Shown here: positions 23,589 to 31,399 of the stretch, piece by piece
How the letters are laid out: the number at the start of each line of letters is the position of its first letter
Position numbering within the stretch: position 1 is the stretch's first letter
Source of the DNA: an uncultured Bacteroidales bacterium
Lineage (GTDB): Bacteria; Bacteroidota; Bacteroidia; Bacteroidales; Paludibacteraceae
Direction of reading: 5' to 3'
Length of the DNA: 40,259 nucleotides
Assembly (NCBI GenBank): GCA_946406195.1
Contig: CAMJJT010000017.1
Coordinates: forward strand, 1-40,259
Made by a program: the position numbers and the translations under genes
Notes under the pieces: model-generated
What the model saw: the letters and a program-made list of their open reading frames with translations, nothing else
Databases searched by the model: none
What the model was told of the DNA's origin: nothing

Positions 23589-26081
23589 ATGAAAAGATTC
23601 TTTTCTTTTTTTGCAGCAATTTTGTTTGCTGGTGTTTGGATGGTACAAGCTGCTACCTATACCGTTGCCGGTGGTTCGGATGTGGCATTTGGTACAGCTT
23701 GGGCTCCTGCTAACGAAGCAAACGACATGACGCTCGTGGAGGGTCTCTATCAGTGGGAAAAAACTGATCTTACCTTACCGGCGGGTACAATCGAGTTCAA
23801 AGTGTGCGAAGATCACGCTTGGACTATTGCTTATCCGAGTCAAAACTATCAGTTGGCTATTCCGGAGGCTGGTATTTATAGCATCACCATTACCTTCAAT
23901 GCCGACTCTAAAGAAGTAAAAGCTGTAGCTACCAAAACTAGTTCTGCTGTAGTTGTTCCTTCTATCGCAATGCACGGTAACTTCCTTGGCTCATGGGCTG
24001 ACACAGAGAACTTCACCGTAGTAGAGGGCAATGAGACCGCTGTACTGACGTTGAACCTCGTTGCCGGCAGCTATGAGTTCGGTATGCGTATCGGTGGTTC
24101 GGGTAACTGGACCTCTAATGGAGCTGCGTTCACCCGTGAGAACCCGTCGGCTGTTGTTGTGGCTGGTCAAGGTAACCTCACCCTCGCAGCTGACAAAGAG
24201 GGTACTTATACCTTCACTTGGACTTACGAGACCAACACACTCGCTGTGACCTTCCCCGAGAAGGGCGATGATCCCCAACCCGTTGAAATGACTGCTATCT
24301 ACGATTGGGCTGGTGAAATCGGTACTACTATCCTTGGAGCTTCTGGCGTAGAAGTTACTACGGTTAAGATTCATACCAACACCGATGCTGTTCCGGCTAT
24401 TAAGTTCGGTAGCTCCTATGTATATGCTGACGGCAAATGGCTTGCTATCAAACCGGCTGAGGGTGGTTTCAAGGCAGGTGACGTAGTTAGCGTCGCGGTT
24501 GTATTCAACAACTCTGATGACACCAAGTATGTGCAGGTAGATTTGCGTGCTGCTAACGGAGACACTCGTATTTGGCTTTCTGAAGCTGCAGCGGGTATCA
24601 ACGGTCGTACCTCGGCTACTGATCCGATCGTTCAGAAATACACACTGGAGGCTGATCAAGATTCTCTCTTCCTCGGTCGTTACGGTAACACCGCTATGTT
24701 TGTTACCCTTCTGAAAGTAGAGCGCGCAGGTGGTGATACACCTGAACCTCCGACACCCGGTACAGTATATTACATGAAGAACAACTGGGGTGCAGGCGCA
24801 GACTGGACCTGGAAAGCGATGACCCAAGACGGTGAGACGTACAAGCTAGAGTCTGTGATTTTCGGTGGTAATGGTGTTAACTATAACACTGCTGAGTCAG
24901 ATGAAGGTGCAACTTGGGTACCTGCAGATCAGATTCTGGGTGACAAGATTGCCGCTAAGGATACGGTAACGTTTGTATTGGATCCGGTAGCAAAGACAGT
25001 AACTGCTACGTTGGTAAGCGCAGGTGGTGATACACCTGAACCTCCGACACCCGGTACAGTATATTACATGAAGAACAACTGGGGTGCAGGCGCAGACTGG
25101 ACCTGGAAAGCGATGACCCAAGACGGTGAGACGTACAAGCTAGAGTCTGTGATTTTCGGTGGTAATGGTGTTAACTATAACACTGCTGAGTCAGATGAAG
25201 GTGCAACTTGGGTACCTGCAGATCAGATTCTGGGTGACAAGATTGCCGCTAAGGATACGGTAACGTTTGTATTGGATCCGGTAGCAAAGACAGTAACTGC
25301 TACGTTGGTAAGTGCAGGTGGTGATACACCTGAGCCTCCGACGCCCGGTGAGCATACTTACACTGTAGCAGGTAGTTCGGCTGACGCCTTTGGTACCGCA
25401 TGGGCTCCAGCGAATACCGATAACGACATGAGCCTTGTTGAGGGCCTCTATACATGGAAGAAAGAGAACCTTACTCTTCCGGCAGGTTCTATCGAGTTCA
25501 AGGTTTGTGAGGATCACGATTGGAAAGTTGCTTATCCGGCACAAAACTATGTGCTGAACCTCGAAGAGTCTGGTATCTATACCCTCACTATCACGTATAA
25601 CCCTGCAGACAATGCGGTTAATGCTGTAGCTACCAAAACTGGTTCTGCTGTAGTTGTTCCTTCTATCGCAATGCACGGTAACTTCCTTGGCTCATGGGCT
25701 GACACAGAGAACTTCACCGTAGTAGAGGGCAATGAGACCGCTGTACTGACGTTGAACCTCGTTGCCGGCAGCTATGAGTTCGGTATGCGTATCGGTGGTT
25801 CGGGTAACTGGACCTCTAATGGAGCTGCGTTCACCCGTGAGAACCCGTCGGCTGTTGTTGTGGCAGGTCAAGGTAACCTCACCCTCGCAGCTGACGAAGA
25901 GGGTACTTATACCTTCACTTGGACTTACGAGACCAACACCCTGACGATTACCTTCCCGACTACGACAGCTTTGGATAACACCGCTGCTCAAGAAAAGGCT
26001 ACTAAGATCCTCCGCAATGGTCAGATCTTCATCCTCAAGGGTGACAAGATGTACAATGTAATGGGAGCGCTTATCCGCTAA
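23589..26081 (+). CDS. Secreted repeat-domain protein with starch-binding-like modules and C-terminal sorting-like motif
   Basis: 830 residues, exported: signal peptide about 1-21 (MKRFFSFFAAILFAGVWMVQA). Residues 22-222 hold a module starting YTVAGGSDVAFGTAWAPAN plus a second beta module (SIAMHGNFLGSWADTENF); 589-790 repeat this pair. The first module resembles the X25/SusE-type starch-binding beta-sandwich (AGSxxxxFGxxW, EFKVCEDHxW, YPxQNY). Residues 230-378 are another beta domain. Two 98-residue units (380-477 and 478-575), each starting AGGDTPEPPTPG and containing YYMKNNWGAG, are identical in sequence. The protein ends KATKILRNGQIFILKGDKMYNVMG.LIR, like the preceding protein. No enzyme motif is seen; glycan binding at the cell surface is a reasonable inference, not shown. 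It has its own promoter and terminator. Confidence 0.85.
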   Translation: MKRFFSFFAAILFAGVWMVQAATYTVAGGSDVAFGTAWAPANEANDMTLVEGLYQWEKTDLTLPAGTIEFKVCEDHAWTIAYPSQNYQLAIPEAGIYSITITFNADSKEVKAVATKTSSAVVVPSIAMHGNFLGSWADTENFTVVEGNETAVLTLNLVAGSYEFGMRIGGSGNWTSNGAAFTRENPSAVVVAGQGNLTLAADKEGTYTFTWTYETNTLAVTFPEKGDDPQPVEMTAIYDWAGEIGTTILGASGVEVTTVKIHTNTDAVPAIKFGSSYVYADGKWLAIKPAEGGFKAGDVVSVAVVFNNSDDTKYVQVDLRAANGDTRIWLSEAAAGINGRTSATDPIVQKYTLEADQDSLFLGRYGNTAMFVTLLKVERAGGDTPEPPTPGTVYYMKNNWGAGADWTWKAMTQDGETYKLESVIFGGNGVNYNTAESDEGATWVPADQILGDKIAAKDTVTFVLDPVAKTVTATLVSAGGDTPEPPTPGTVYYMKNNWGAGADWTWKAMTQDGETYKLESVIFGGNGVNYNTAESDEGATWVPADQILGDKIAAKDTVTFVLDPVAKTVTATLVSAGGDTPEPPTPGEHTYTVAGSSADAFGTAWAPANTDNDMSLVEGLYTWKKENLTLPAGSIEFKVCEDHDWKVAYPAQNYVLNLEESGIYTLTITYNPADNAVNAVATKTGSAVVVPSIAMHGNFLGSWADTENFTVVEGNETAVLTLNLVAGSYEFGMRIGGSGNWTSNGAAFTRENPSAVVVAGQGNLTLAADEEGTYTFTWTYETNTLTITFPTTTALDNTAAQEKATKILRNGQIFILKGDKMYNVMGALIR
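23922..24238 (+). repeat. 317-bp intragenic direct repeat, copy 1
   Basis: Nearly identical to 25623-25939 (offset 1701 bp); I see only three differing bases. It encodes the GNFLGSWADTENF module. Confidence 0.9.
24726..25313 (+). repeat. 294-bp tandem duplication within the 830-aa gene
   Basis: Copies 24726-25019 and 25020-25313 differ, as far as I can read, only at the last base (C versus T). A third partial start (about 36 bp, diverging) follows at 25314. The period equals 98 codons. Confidence 0.93.
25623..25939 (+). repeat. 317-bp intragenic direct repeat, copy 2
   Basis: Partner of 23922-24238. Flanking module sequence is clearly diverged, so this block looks recently copied or homogenised. 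Confidence 0.9.
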
Positions 26082-26089
26082 TCTCCTGC

Positions 26090-26109
26090 ACGATGCATGG
26101 ATGCATCGT
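26090..26109. other. Hairpin just after the 830-aa gene
   Basis: ACGATGCAT-gg-ATGCATCGT, a 9-bp perfect inverted repeat 8 nt after the stop codon, preceding the terminator, mirroring the hairpin-plus-terminator pair after the 980-aa gene. Confidence 0.55.
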
Positions 26110-26116
26110 CAAACAA

Positions 26117-26155
26117 AATGGGGAACGCATTCAGCGTTCCCCATTTTTCGTTTTC
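26117..26155 (+). terminator. Rho-independent terminator of the 830-aa gene
   Basis: Stem AATGGGGAACGC / GCGTTCCCCATT with a 5-nt loop (attca), then TTTCGTTTTC. Confidence 0.88.
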
Positions 26156-26181
26156 TCAATTCTCAATTCTCAATTCTCAAT
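26154..26181. repeat. 7-bp tandem repeat containing the dprA stop
   Basis: Four exact TCTCAAT units (ATTGAGA on the minus strand). The dprA stop TGA (26172-26170) and its last two residues (EN) are read from them. Confidence 0.9.
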
Positions 26182-27246
26182 TCTCCTATAAACTCCTCCC
26201 GGCAGCGATCGTACCATCCCTTGCATCTCCATCATCATCAGTTCGGACGCTACATCGCTATACGGCATCTCTGTCTCCATCACCAGCAGGTTAATATGCA
26301 TCCCGTCTTCGGCTTCTTGCAGCAGTTCCAGTAACTTCCTCTGGCTGGGCGTCACCTCTTCTGTCAGCCCGATGATGCTGGTTTGAATCGCTTTCTTTGG
26401 TGTCGTGCGCGTTTTCCATCCCATCGCTCCAATGAGATCCTCCGCCGTGTCAATCAAATGGGCTTTGTTATCTCTTATCAGATGATTGCACCCGCAGGAT
26501 GAAGGATCATTCGGCCTCCCGGGAAAAGCAAATAACTCGCGATTATAATCGATTGCCATTCGTGCGGTGACCAAACTCCCGCCTTTCTCCCTGCTCTCTA
26601 CGACCACTACCGTGTCCGCCAAACCTGCTACGATGCGGTTCCTTTGTATGAAATATTGAGCAAGAGGCTCATTACCCGAAGTGAACTCAGTCAATATACC
26701 TCCGTTTCCTAACGCGCGGATAGCATCTTGACGATGCGCATAAGGATAAATCCTGTCGAGTCCGTGTGCCGGCACAATGATCGTCGGTATCCCGCAGTCC
26801 ATAGCTGCCCTATGCGCCGTTATATCTATCCCGTACGCTCCTCCGCTCACAATCGTCACCTGCTCTAACTGCTCATGTAAGTCCTTCACAAACTTGGTCG
26901 TTAACTCCTTGCCCCGTTCCGTCGGACGACGAGTGCCGACAATACTCACGATATACCCCTCTGAAGGATGCATATCCCCTTTCCCGTATAACACAATCGG
27001 GCGGTCGGGACATTGACGAAGCCGATAGGGATAATCCTTGTCGCTCAGCGTCCATACTTGTATCCCGTGTTCATGAATCCATGCCAGCTCTTGCTCGGCT
27101 CTCAATAGTGCTTCTCTCATCCCCGGCTCGTCGATATGCTTCCATGCCTCTTCGGCGGAACCGTAGTGCCCGATCAACGCCAGACTCTTCCGTAATTTTG
27201 TCCGGAAAAGTACTGAAAGCGCAATATCATATAGCGCATTACTCAT
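26170..27246 (-). CDS. dprA: DNA-processing protein DprA (Smf)
   Basis: Loads RecA on incoming single-stranded DNA during natural transformation. 358 residues from the ATG at 27246; an upstream in-frame TTG (27261) is less likely. The extended Rossmann fold carries YIVSIVGTRRPTERGKELTTKFV, TIVSGGAYGIDITAHRAAM, PTIIVPAHGLDRIYP, NRIVAGLADTVVVVESREKGGSLVTARMA and LFAFPGRPNDPSSCGCNHLI, all canonical. A C-terminal winged-helix domain (about 300-355, TPSQRKLLELLQE..INLLVMETEMPYSDVASELMMMEMQGMV) follows. The start overlaps the vanZ-like stop by 8 nt, so the two are co-transcribed. Confidence 0.95.
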   Translation of the reverse strand: MSNALYDIALSVLFRTKLRKSLALIGHYGSAEEAWKHIDEPGMREALLRAEQELAWIHEHGIQVWTLSDKDYPYRLRQCPDRPIVLYGKGDMHPSEGYIVSIVGTRRPTERGKELTTKFVKDLHEQLEQVTIVSGGAYGIDITAHRAAMDCGIPTIIVPAHGLDRIYPYAHRQDAIRALGNGGILTEFTSGNEPLAQYFIQRNRIVAGLADTVVVVESREKGGSLVTARMAIDYNRELFAFPGRPNDPSSCGCNHLIRDNKAHLIDTAEDLIGAMGWKTRTTPKKAIQTSIIGLTEEVTPSQRKLLELLQEAEDGMHINLLVMETEMPYSDVASELMMMEMQGMVRSLPGGVYRRIEN

Positions 27247-27679
27247 GGCTCGAACGGTCAAGGTATCGGGATCTTGTGACCTCGAAGATTCCGAATAAGA
27301 TTATACCGATGAGGGCGCCGATAGCATCTGCATACAGATCCGCCATCTCGCCTGAACGTGTGAGCGTGCAGTACCGCTGCAGTATCTCCATCAGCGCACC
27401 GTAACTCGTTGCTATCACGCACGTGTATATATAAGGTACTACGCGCGTGCGCGCATCGCGACTCACACCGGCCATCATACTGATCGCCAGCACGGCATAT
27501 AGCACTACGTGCGCCAGCTTGTCGCTCACGGTGATCGCTTGCGGCATCTGCGGGTTCTCCCATAGGCTCGCGATAGCAATAACGATAGCTGTCAGTACTG
27601 CCGGAATAAATTCAATATGTGAGTTGGGTTTAGCGATCGGACAGATGGACTTTAACACCGTAACACAAATCACCGGCAT
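27239..27679 (-). CDS. VanZ-like family membrane protein
   Basis: Up to 146 residues with four hydrophobic helices and the VanZ-type motifs DKLAHVVLYAVLA and SYGALMEILQRYC, then GEMADLYADAIGALIGIIL. The family is small integral-membrane proteins of unclear function, named after a teicoplanin-resistance protein; a resistance role should not be assumed. The upstream ATG (27679) would overlap upp by 50 nt; an in-frame GTG at 27658 (VLKSICPI) would reduce the overlap to 29 nt and is also plausible. The C-terminus overlaps dprA. Confidence 0.8.
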   Translation of the reverse strand: MPVICVTVLKSICPIAKPNSHIEFIPAVLTAIVIAIASLWENPQMPQAITVSDKLAHVVLYAVLAISMMAGVSRDARTRVVPYIYTCVIATSYGALMEILQRYCTLTRSGEMADLYADAIGALIGIILFGIFEVTRSRYLDRSSHE

Positions 27680-28301
27680 CTCCTAATCCCGGCACGATAT
27701 ATTTCTTCTCGTTCAGGATCGGATCAACAGCTGCACACCATAGTGTCACATCCTCGCGGTCGTTGAGCGTGCGGCGCATGTATTCAATGGATTGCGGTGT
27801 GGCGATTGCGCAGCATAGATGTGTGTGCTTGGGCTGGCCGTGTTTGAGCAATGCCAGATAGCCTACCTCCATCGACATGCCGGTAGCCAACATCGGATCA
27901 GCCACTATCAGGGTCTTGCCATCTATTATCGGCGCAGCCATGTACTCCGCTACAATCTCCAACTCGCCCTTCTCGTTCGCGCGACGGTAGGCACTCAGAA
28001 AAGCATTCTCTGCACGGTCAAAGATATTCAGAAAACCTTGGTGTAACGGCATTCCTGCGCGAAGAATAGTGGCTAATACCAACTGCTCGTCCGGGATGTT
28101 AACCGTCGCCTTTGCTAACGGGGTCTGTACCTCCGTCGGCTTGTAAGCCAATTCCTTGCTTAACTCGATTGCCATCACTTCACCAATACGCTCGATGTTA
28201 CGGCGAAAACGCAACGAATCCTTCTGAATAGTTACGTCGCGAATCTCACTCAAAAACTGATTGAGCACACTATTTTGCTCGGATAAGTTAATTACTTTCA
28301 T
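27630..28301 (-). CDS. upp: Uracil phosphoribosyltransferase
   Basis: Salvages uracil to UMP with PRPP. 223 residues from the ATG at 28301 (MKVINLSEQNS); an upstream codon at 28325 lies in the promoter and is rejected. Type I PRTase features: LATILRAGMPLHQGFLN, the PRPP loop LIVADPMLATGMSM, and the C-terminal uracil-binding YIVPGLGDAGDLCYG. It is the first gene of the upp-vanZ-dprA unit, with its own promoter that shares its -33 region with the divergent gene. Confidence 0.96.
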   Translation of the reverse strand: MKVINLSEQNSVLNQFLSEIRDVTIQKDSLRFRRNIERIGEVMAIELSKELAYKPTEVQTPLAKATVNIPDEQLVLATILRAGMPLHQGFLNIFDRAENAFLSAYRRANEKGELEIVAEYMAAPIIDGKTLIVADPMLATGMSMEVGYLALLKHGQPKHTHLCCAIATPQSIEYMRRTLNDREDVTLWCAAVDPILNEKKYIVPGLGDAGDLCYGVKVHLSDR

Positions 28302-28322
28302 GATAATTTTCGTTTTACGGCA

Positions 28323-28354
28323 CAAAGGTACAAAAAAATTTGCATATGTGCAAA
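28323..28354 (-). promoter_or_regulatory. Promoter of upp, overlapping the divergent promoter
   Basis: On the minus strand TTTG (28354-28351), a 20-nt spacer and TACCTTTG (28330-28323), 22 nt before the upp ATG. Confidence 0.78.
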
Positions 28355-28370
28355 ATTTTTACTATCTTTG
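28339..28370 (+). promoter_or_regulatory. Promoter of the DUF5063 gene, overlapping the upp promoter
   Basis: TTTG (28339-28342), a 20-nt spacer and TATCTTTG (28363-28370), 24 nt before the ATG. Its -33 and the upp -33 are the two arms of the palindrome TTTGCAtatgTGCAAA (28339-28354). Confidence 0.8.
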
Positions 28371-28394
28371 CGCGATTTTTTTGATAATTGGCTT

Positions 28395-28907
28395 ATGCAA
28401 AACTTCATTTATAGGGATTCTACTATCGCTTTTGTTACTGCGGCAGCGCAGACTTGCCTCTTATTGGAGAAGGTTCAAGAGCATGATCGCAGCGAATGGA
28501 TTGAGCAACTTCTGCGTCTCCTCCCTGTCCTCTATCTGCGTACGCGCTTATTGGATTCGGAGACCGCAATGATCGAAGACGAACCCCAGCGATTTGTTAC
28601 CGAGGAGGATTATAATTTTGTCCTCGTTGGGATCCGTGAGACACTCGGTTCGGATGATGCCTATCTCGATGTCTTTGTGGATCAGGGCGTTTATACCGAC
28701 GAGGTGCAAACTTCCTATATCTCCGAAACCCTTGCTGATATCTATCAGGAACTCAAGGATTTAGCTGCGGCTTTTCAGTCGGGTAACGAACCCGTTATGC
28801 ACGATGCCGTCGTCGCCTGTCGCGATGCCTTTGATATCCATTGGGGACAAAAACTCTTAGCCGCCCTCCGTGCCCTCCATCCCCTTGCGTTAAACCCTGA
28901 TTTGTAA
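28395..28907 (+). CDS. DUF5063-type protein
   Basis: 170 residues, all-helical appearance, no signal peptide or TM segment. The pattern MQNFIYRDSTIAFVTAAAQTCLLLE..., LLPVLYLRTRLL, FVTEEDYNFV and ISETLADIYQELKDL matches the uncharacterised DUF5063 family of Bacteroidota. The ATG at 28395 was chosen; an in-frame TTG at 28368 is inside the -7 box. It is followed after 9 bp by an RNase D-like exonuclease, a pairing common in Bacteroidota, so a nucleic-acid-related role is possible but unproven. Confidence 0.78.
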   Translation: MQNFIYRDSTIAFVTAAAQTCLLLEKVQEHDRSEWIEQLLRLLPVLYLRTRLLDSETAMIEDEPQRFVTEEDYNFVLVGIRETLGSDDAYLDVFVDQGVYTDEVQTSYISETLADIYQELKDLAAAFQSGNEPVMHDAVVACRDAFDIHWGQKLLAALRALHPLALNPDL

Positions 28908-28916
28908 ATCATAAAT

Positions 28917-29732
28917 TTGTTTTACCCTCTTCATCATATTTCCAAGGACCTCCTGCAGTTCATGCCCGTCGTCTCTTTCGAAGGGGAGGTGATCGTCGTG
29001 GACCGCGAGGAGCAGATCCCGGAGGCGGTCGCATATCTCTCGCAGCAATCGGTCTTAGGCGTCGATACCGAGGCGCGTCCCAGTTTTCAGCGCGGCATCC
29101 ATTACCCTACAGCCCTCGTTCAGATAGCTACCCATGAGCGCTGTTACCTCTTCCGCCTCACCCATATAGGCATGCCGCAAGCCCTCGCGGACATATTTGC
29201 CAATCCGGACATCTGTAAGGTCGGCTTGGCGTTCCGCGATGACATCAACGGACTCCGCCGACGTCGTAATTTCACGCCCGCTAACTGCATCGACGTGCAA
29301 TCCATGGTTCCGCAATACGGCATCCTTGATTTGGGCTTGCAGAAGATTTTCGCTATCTGTTTCGGTAAGAAAATCTCTAAAACTCAGCAACTAACCAACT
29401 GGGAGAATACGCATCTCACGCCCGAGCAGGCTCGTTATGCCTCTACCGATGCTTGGGCTACCCTCCTCATCTACGAAGACCTCCTTGCCCATGAACCCCT
29501 TGCTCCCAAAGAGGTCGAGGCGCTCAAACGCGAAGAAAAAGAGCGGATGATCGAACATCAGCAGGAGATCCAAGACCAGCGTCTCCGCGAACAAGGCATC
29601 GAACCTCCTCCCCATATCTCACTCGAAGAGCGTGAGGCACGGCAGGCAGCTAAGAGACGCGAGTCCCGTAAACGGAAAAGACATCGTCAGGCAGCAAAAA
29701 AGAAAAATATCAAAAATACTCAAAATATATGA
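28917..29732 (+). CDS. 3'-5' exonuclease of the DEDDy (RNase D-like) type
   Basis: 271 residues. The exonuclease domain (about 20-195) has Exo I GVDTEARPSF (Asp50, Glu52), Exo II KVGLAFRDDINGL (Asp108/109) and Exo III YASTDAW (Tyr174, Asp178), a complete metal-binding set of the DnaQ/RNase D family. A highly charged helical tail (about 200-271) ends in lysine/arginine-rich sequence that may bind nucleic acid. There is no HRDC domain. The start is TTG at 28917, giving MFYPLHHISKDLLQFMPVVSFEGE, which fits the family N-terminus; the first ATG (28962) would delete it. The stop overlaps the alkaline phosphatase ATG by 4 nt. Confidence 0.85.
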   Translation: MFYPLHHISKDLLQFMPVVSFEGEVIVVDREEQIPEAVAYLSQQSVLGVDTEARPSFQRGIHYPTALVQIATHERCYLFRLTHIGMPQALADIFANPDICKVGLAFRDDINGLRRRRNFTPANCIDVQSMVPQYGILDLGLQKIFAICFGKKISKTQQLTNWENTHLTPEQARYASTDAWATLLIYEDLLAHEPLAPKEVEALKREEKERMIEHQQEIQDQRLREQGIEPPPHISLEEREARQAAKRRESRKRKRHRQAAKKKNIKNTQNI

Positions 29733-31129
29733 AACGCTATCTTTTGTCTTTTGTCTTTGTCCTTTGCTCCTTGTTCTGCTTTGCAGAACTCAAGTACGTC
29801 TTCTATTTTATCGGAGATGGTATGGGCTCTAATCAGGTCCTCGCCTCCGAGATGTATTACTCGGCGCTGAAGGGTCAACCCTTAGGTCGTGTACAGACGC
29901 TCATGACCACTTTCCCCTTCTCCGGCAATGCCTCTACTTATTCGGCGACGAACGGAATCACCGATTCCGCTGCAGCAGGTACCTGTTTGGCTACGGGCTC
30001 CAAGACGACGAATGGTACCCTCGGTCTCGATCCGGATGGCAAACGTCTCACCACGATCGCGGAGGAACTCAAAGCGCAAGGGTGGGGTATAGGAATCATG
30101 ACCACCGTAGCGATCGATCATGCTACGCCTGCAGCCTTTTACGCACACGTGCAGAAACGAAACGAGTACTATAAGATCGGCAAACAGCTCTGTTCATCAG
30201 AGTTTGATTTCTTCGGCGGAGCCGGTTTCCATCATCCTCAGGGTAAACACGATGACAAGTCCGTCAACCTCTATCGAAAAGCGCAGAAAGCCGGTTACAC
30301 CATCGCGCATGGCTACCAAGAGGCGCTCTCAATAGATTCTTCTGTCTCGAAAATGATCCTCGTCCAGACCTCTGACACCGGTATGGTACATGGTTCGAAC
30401 CTCCCGTACGCTATTGATCGTAAGGAGGGGGACCTCACTCTCGCCCAGATTGTCTCCACCGCTATCCCCTTCCTTGAGGCGCGTCACGACCGCTTCTTTA
30501 TGATGGTGGAGGGCGGCATGATTGATTATGCTTGTCATGGCGATGACGCTGCTACGGCTATCGGCGAAGTGTGGGACATGGATGAGGCGATGAAAGTGGC
30601 GTACGCTTTCTATGAGAAGCACCCCGACGAGACCCTTATCCTCGTCACAGCCGACCATGAGACTGGAGGACTCGCTCTCGGGAACAGCGATTATACGCTC
30701 CATCTTGATCAGCTCCGCCATCAGAAATGTTCGGCGTGGGTACTCTCCGATCTCTTCACCAAACTCTTCAAAGAGAATGAGAAACCCTCTTGGAAACAGG
30801 TTCAGGCTATCTATCGTGAGCAACTCGGTTTCTTGGACTCCGTGGAGATCGCCGATGAGGAAGAGGACGAACTTGAAGACCTCTATGAGGCGGCGGTCAA
30901 ACATCAGACCGAGGACACCAAGACCATGTACAAAACCATCAATAAACTGGGTGATGCGGGAATAGCGCTCCTCAATAAAAAGGCCCATATCGGCTGGACC
31001 ACTCGCGCTCATACTGCCCATTCGGTACCTGTTTTCGCAATCGGACCGAACGCGCAAATCTTCTCAGGATGGCATGATAATACGGAAATTGTGCCGCTTC
31101 TTCGACGTGCAATACAGAATTTGCCGTAA
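29729..31129 (+). CDS. Alkaline phosphatase
   Basis: Secreted or periplasmic phosphomonoesterase of 466 residues with a signal peptide (about 1-19, MKRYLLSFVFVLCSLFCFA). Active-site features of the PhoA-type alkaline phosphatase family: FIGDGMG (metal-ligand Asp30), TDSAAAGT with nucleophile Ser80, IDHATPAAFYAH, MMVEGGMIDYACH and LILVTADHETGG, plus a late TAHS motif supplying a histidine ligand. The region 350-410 carries an acidic insertion (EIADEEEDELEDLYEAA). The start overlaps the exonuclease stop (ATGA). No Pho-box-like operator is recognisable. Confidence 0.93.
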   Translation: MKRYLLSFVFVLCSLFCFAELKYVFYFIGDGMGSNQVLASEMYYSALKGQPLGRVQTLMTTFPFSGNASTYSATNGITDSAAAGTCLATGSKTTNGTLGLDPDGKRLTTIAEELKAQGWGIGIMTTVAIDHATPAAFYAHVQKRNEYYKIGKQLCSSEFDFFGGAGFHHPQGKHDDKSVNLYRKAQKAGYTIAHGYQEALSIDSSVSKMILVQTSDTGMVHGSNLPYAIDRKEGDLTLAQIVSTAIPFLEARHDRFFMMVEGGMIDYACHGDDAATAIGEVWDMDEAMKVAYAFYEKHPDETLILVTADHETGGLALGNSDYTLHLDQLRHQKCSAWVLSDLFTKLFKENEKPSWKQVQAIYREQLGFLDSVEIADEEEDELEDLYEAAVKHQTEDTKTMYKTINKLGDAGIALLNKKAHIGWTTRAHTAHSVPVFAIGPNAQIFSGWHDNTEIVPLLRRAIQNLP

Positions 31130-31142
31130 AAATGCAATTATA

Positions 31143-31174
31143 TTTGCATATTTGCAAAATTTTTTGTACCTTTG
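31143..31174 (+). promoter_or_regulatory. Promoter of the small membrane protein-parC-maf unit
   Basis: TTTG (31143-31146), a 20-nt spacer and TACCTTTG (31167-31174), 54 nt before the ATG at 31228. Confidence 0.8.
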
Positions 31175-31187
31175 CAGCCTAAAATTA

Positions 31188-31220
31188 AAAATCGTAAATC
31201 GTAAATCGTCAAATCGTAAA
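31188..31220. repeat. AAATCGT heptad repeat in the leader of the 54-aa gene
   Basis: Four copies of AAATCGT, mostly at 7-nt spacing with one extra base, between the promoter and the start codon. Confidence 0.75.
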
Positions 31221-31227
31221 TAATTTT

Positions 31228-31392
31228 ATGAATTCAGCTTTAAAGTATCTGGGAGTTGTACTCCTCTTGTTGGGCGTCGTTTGCCTCGTGGTTTATAAAT
31301 ACGCTATGCCGGAGAACTGGCTGCTCGTTTGCGCAATGGTTCTCGAGGTAGCAGGTATCTTCGCCTATATCTTCATCAATAAGAAAGGATAA
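31228..31392 (+). CDS. Small two-TM membrane protein (54 aa), function unknown
   Basis: Starts MNSALKYLGVVLLLLGVV and ends AGIFAYIFINKKG, with two hydrophobic helices (about 6-23 and 33-50) separated by KYAMPENW. It follows a full promoter and lies 7 bp before parC, so it is probably co-transcribed with it. Coding status is supported by the promoter, the tight spacing and the hydrophobic pattern with a lysine-rich end. No family is recognised with certainty. Confidence 0.78.
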   Translation: MNSALKYLGVVLLLLGVVCLVVYKYAMPENWLLVCAMVLEVAGIFAYIFINKKG

Positions 31393-31399
31393 CTGAGGC

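Noticed and set aside
24726..25313. 294-bp duplication as a mobile element
   Set aside because: It has no terminal inverted repeats or transposase and its length is an exact codon multiple in frame; it is a domain duplication.
27379..27679. vanZ-like gene as an antibiotic-resistance gene
   Set aside because: VanZ-like proteins are widespread membrane proteins; no van operon genes are present.
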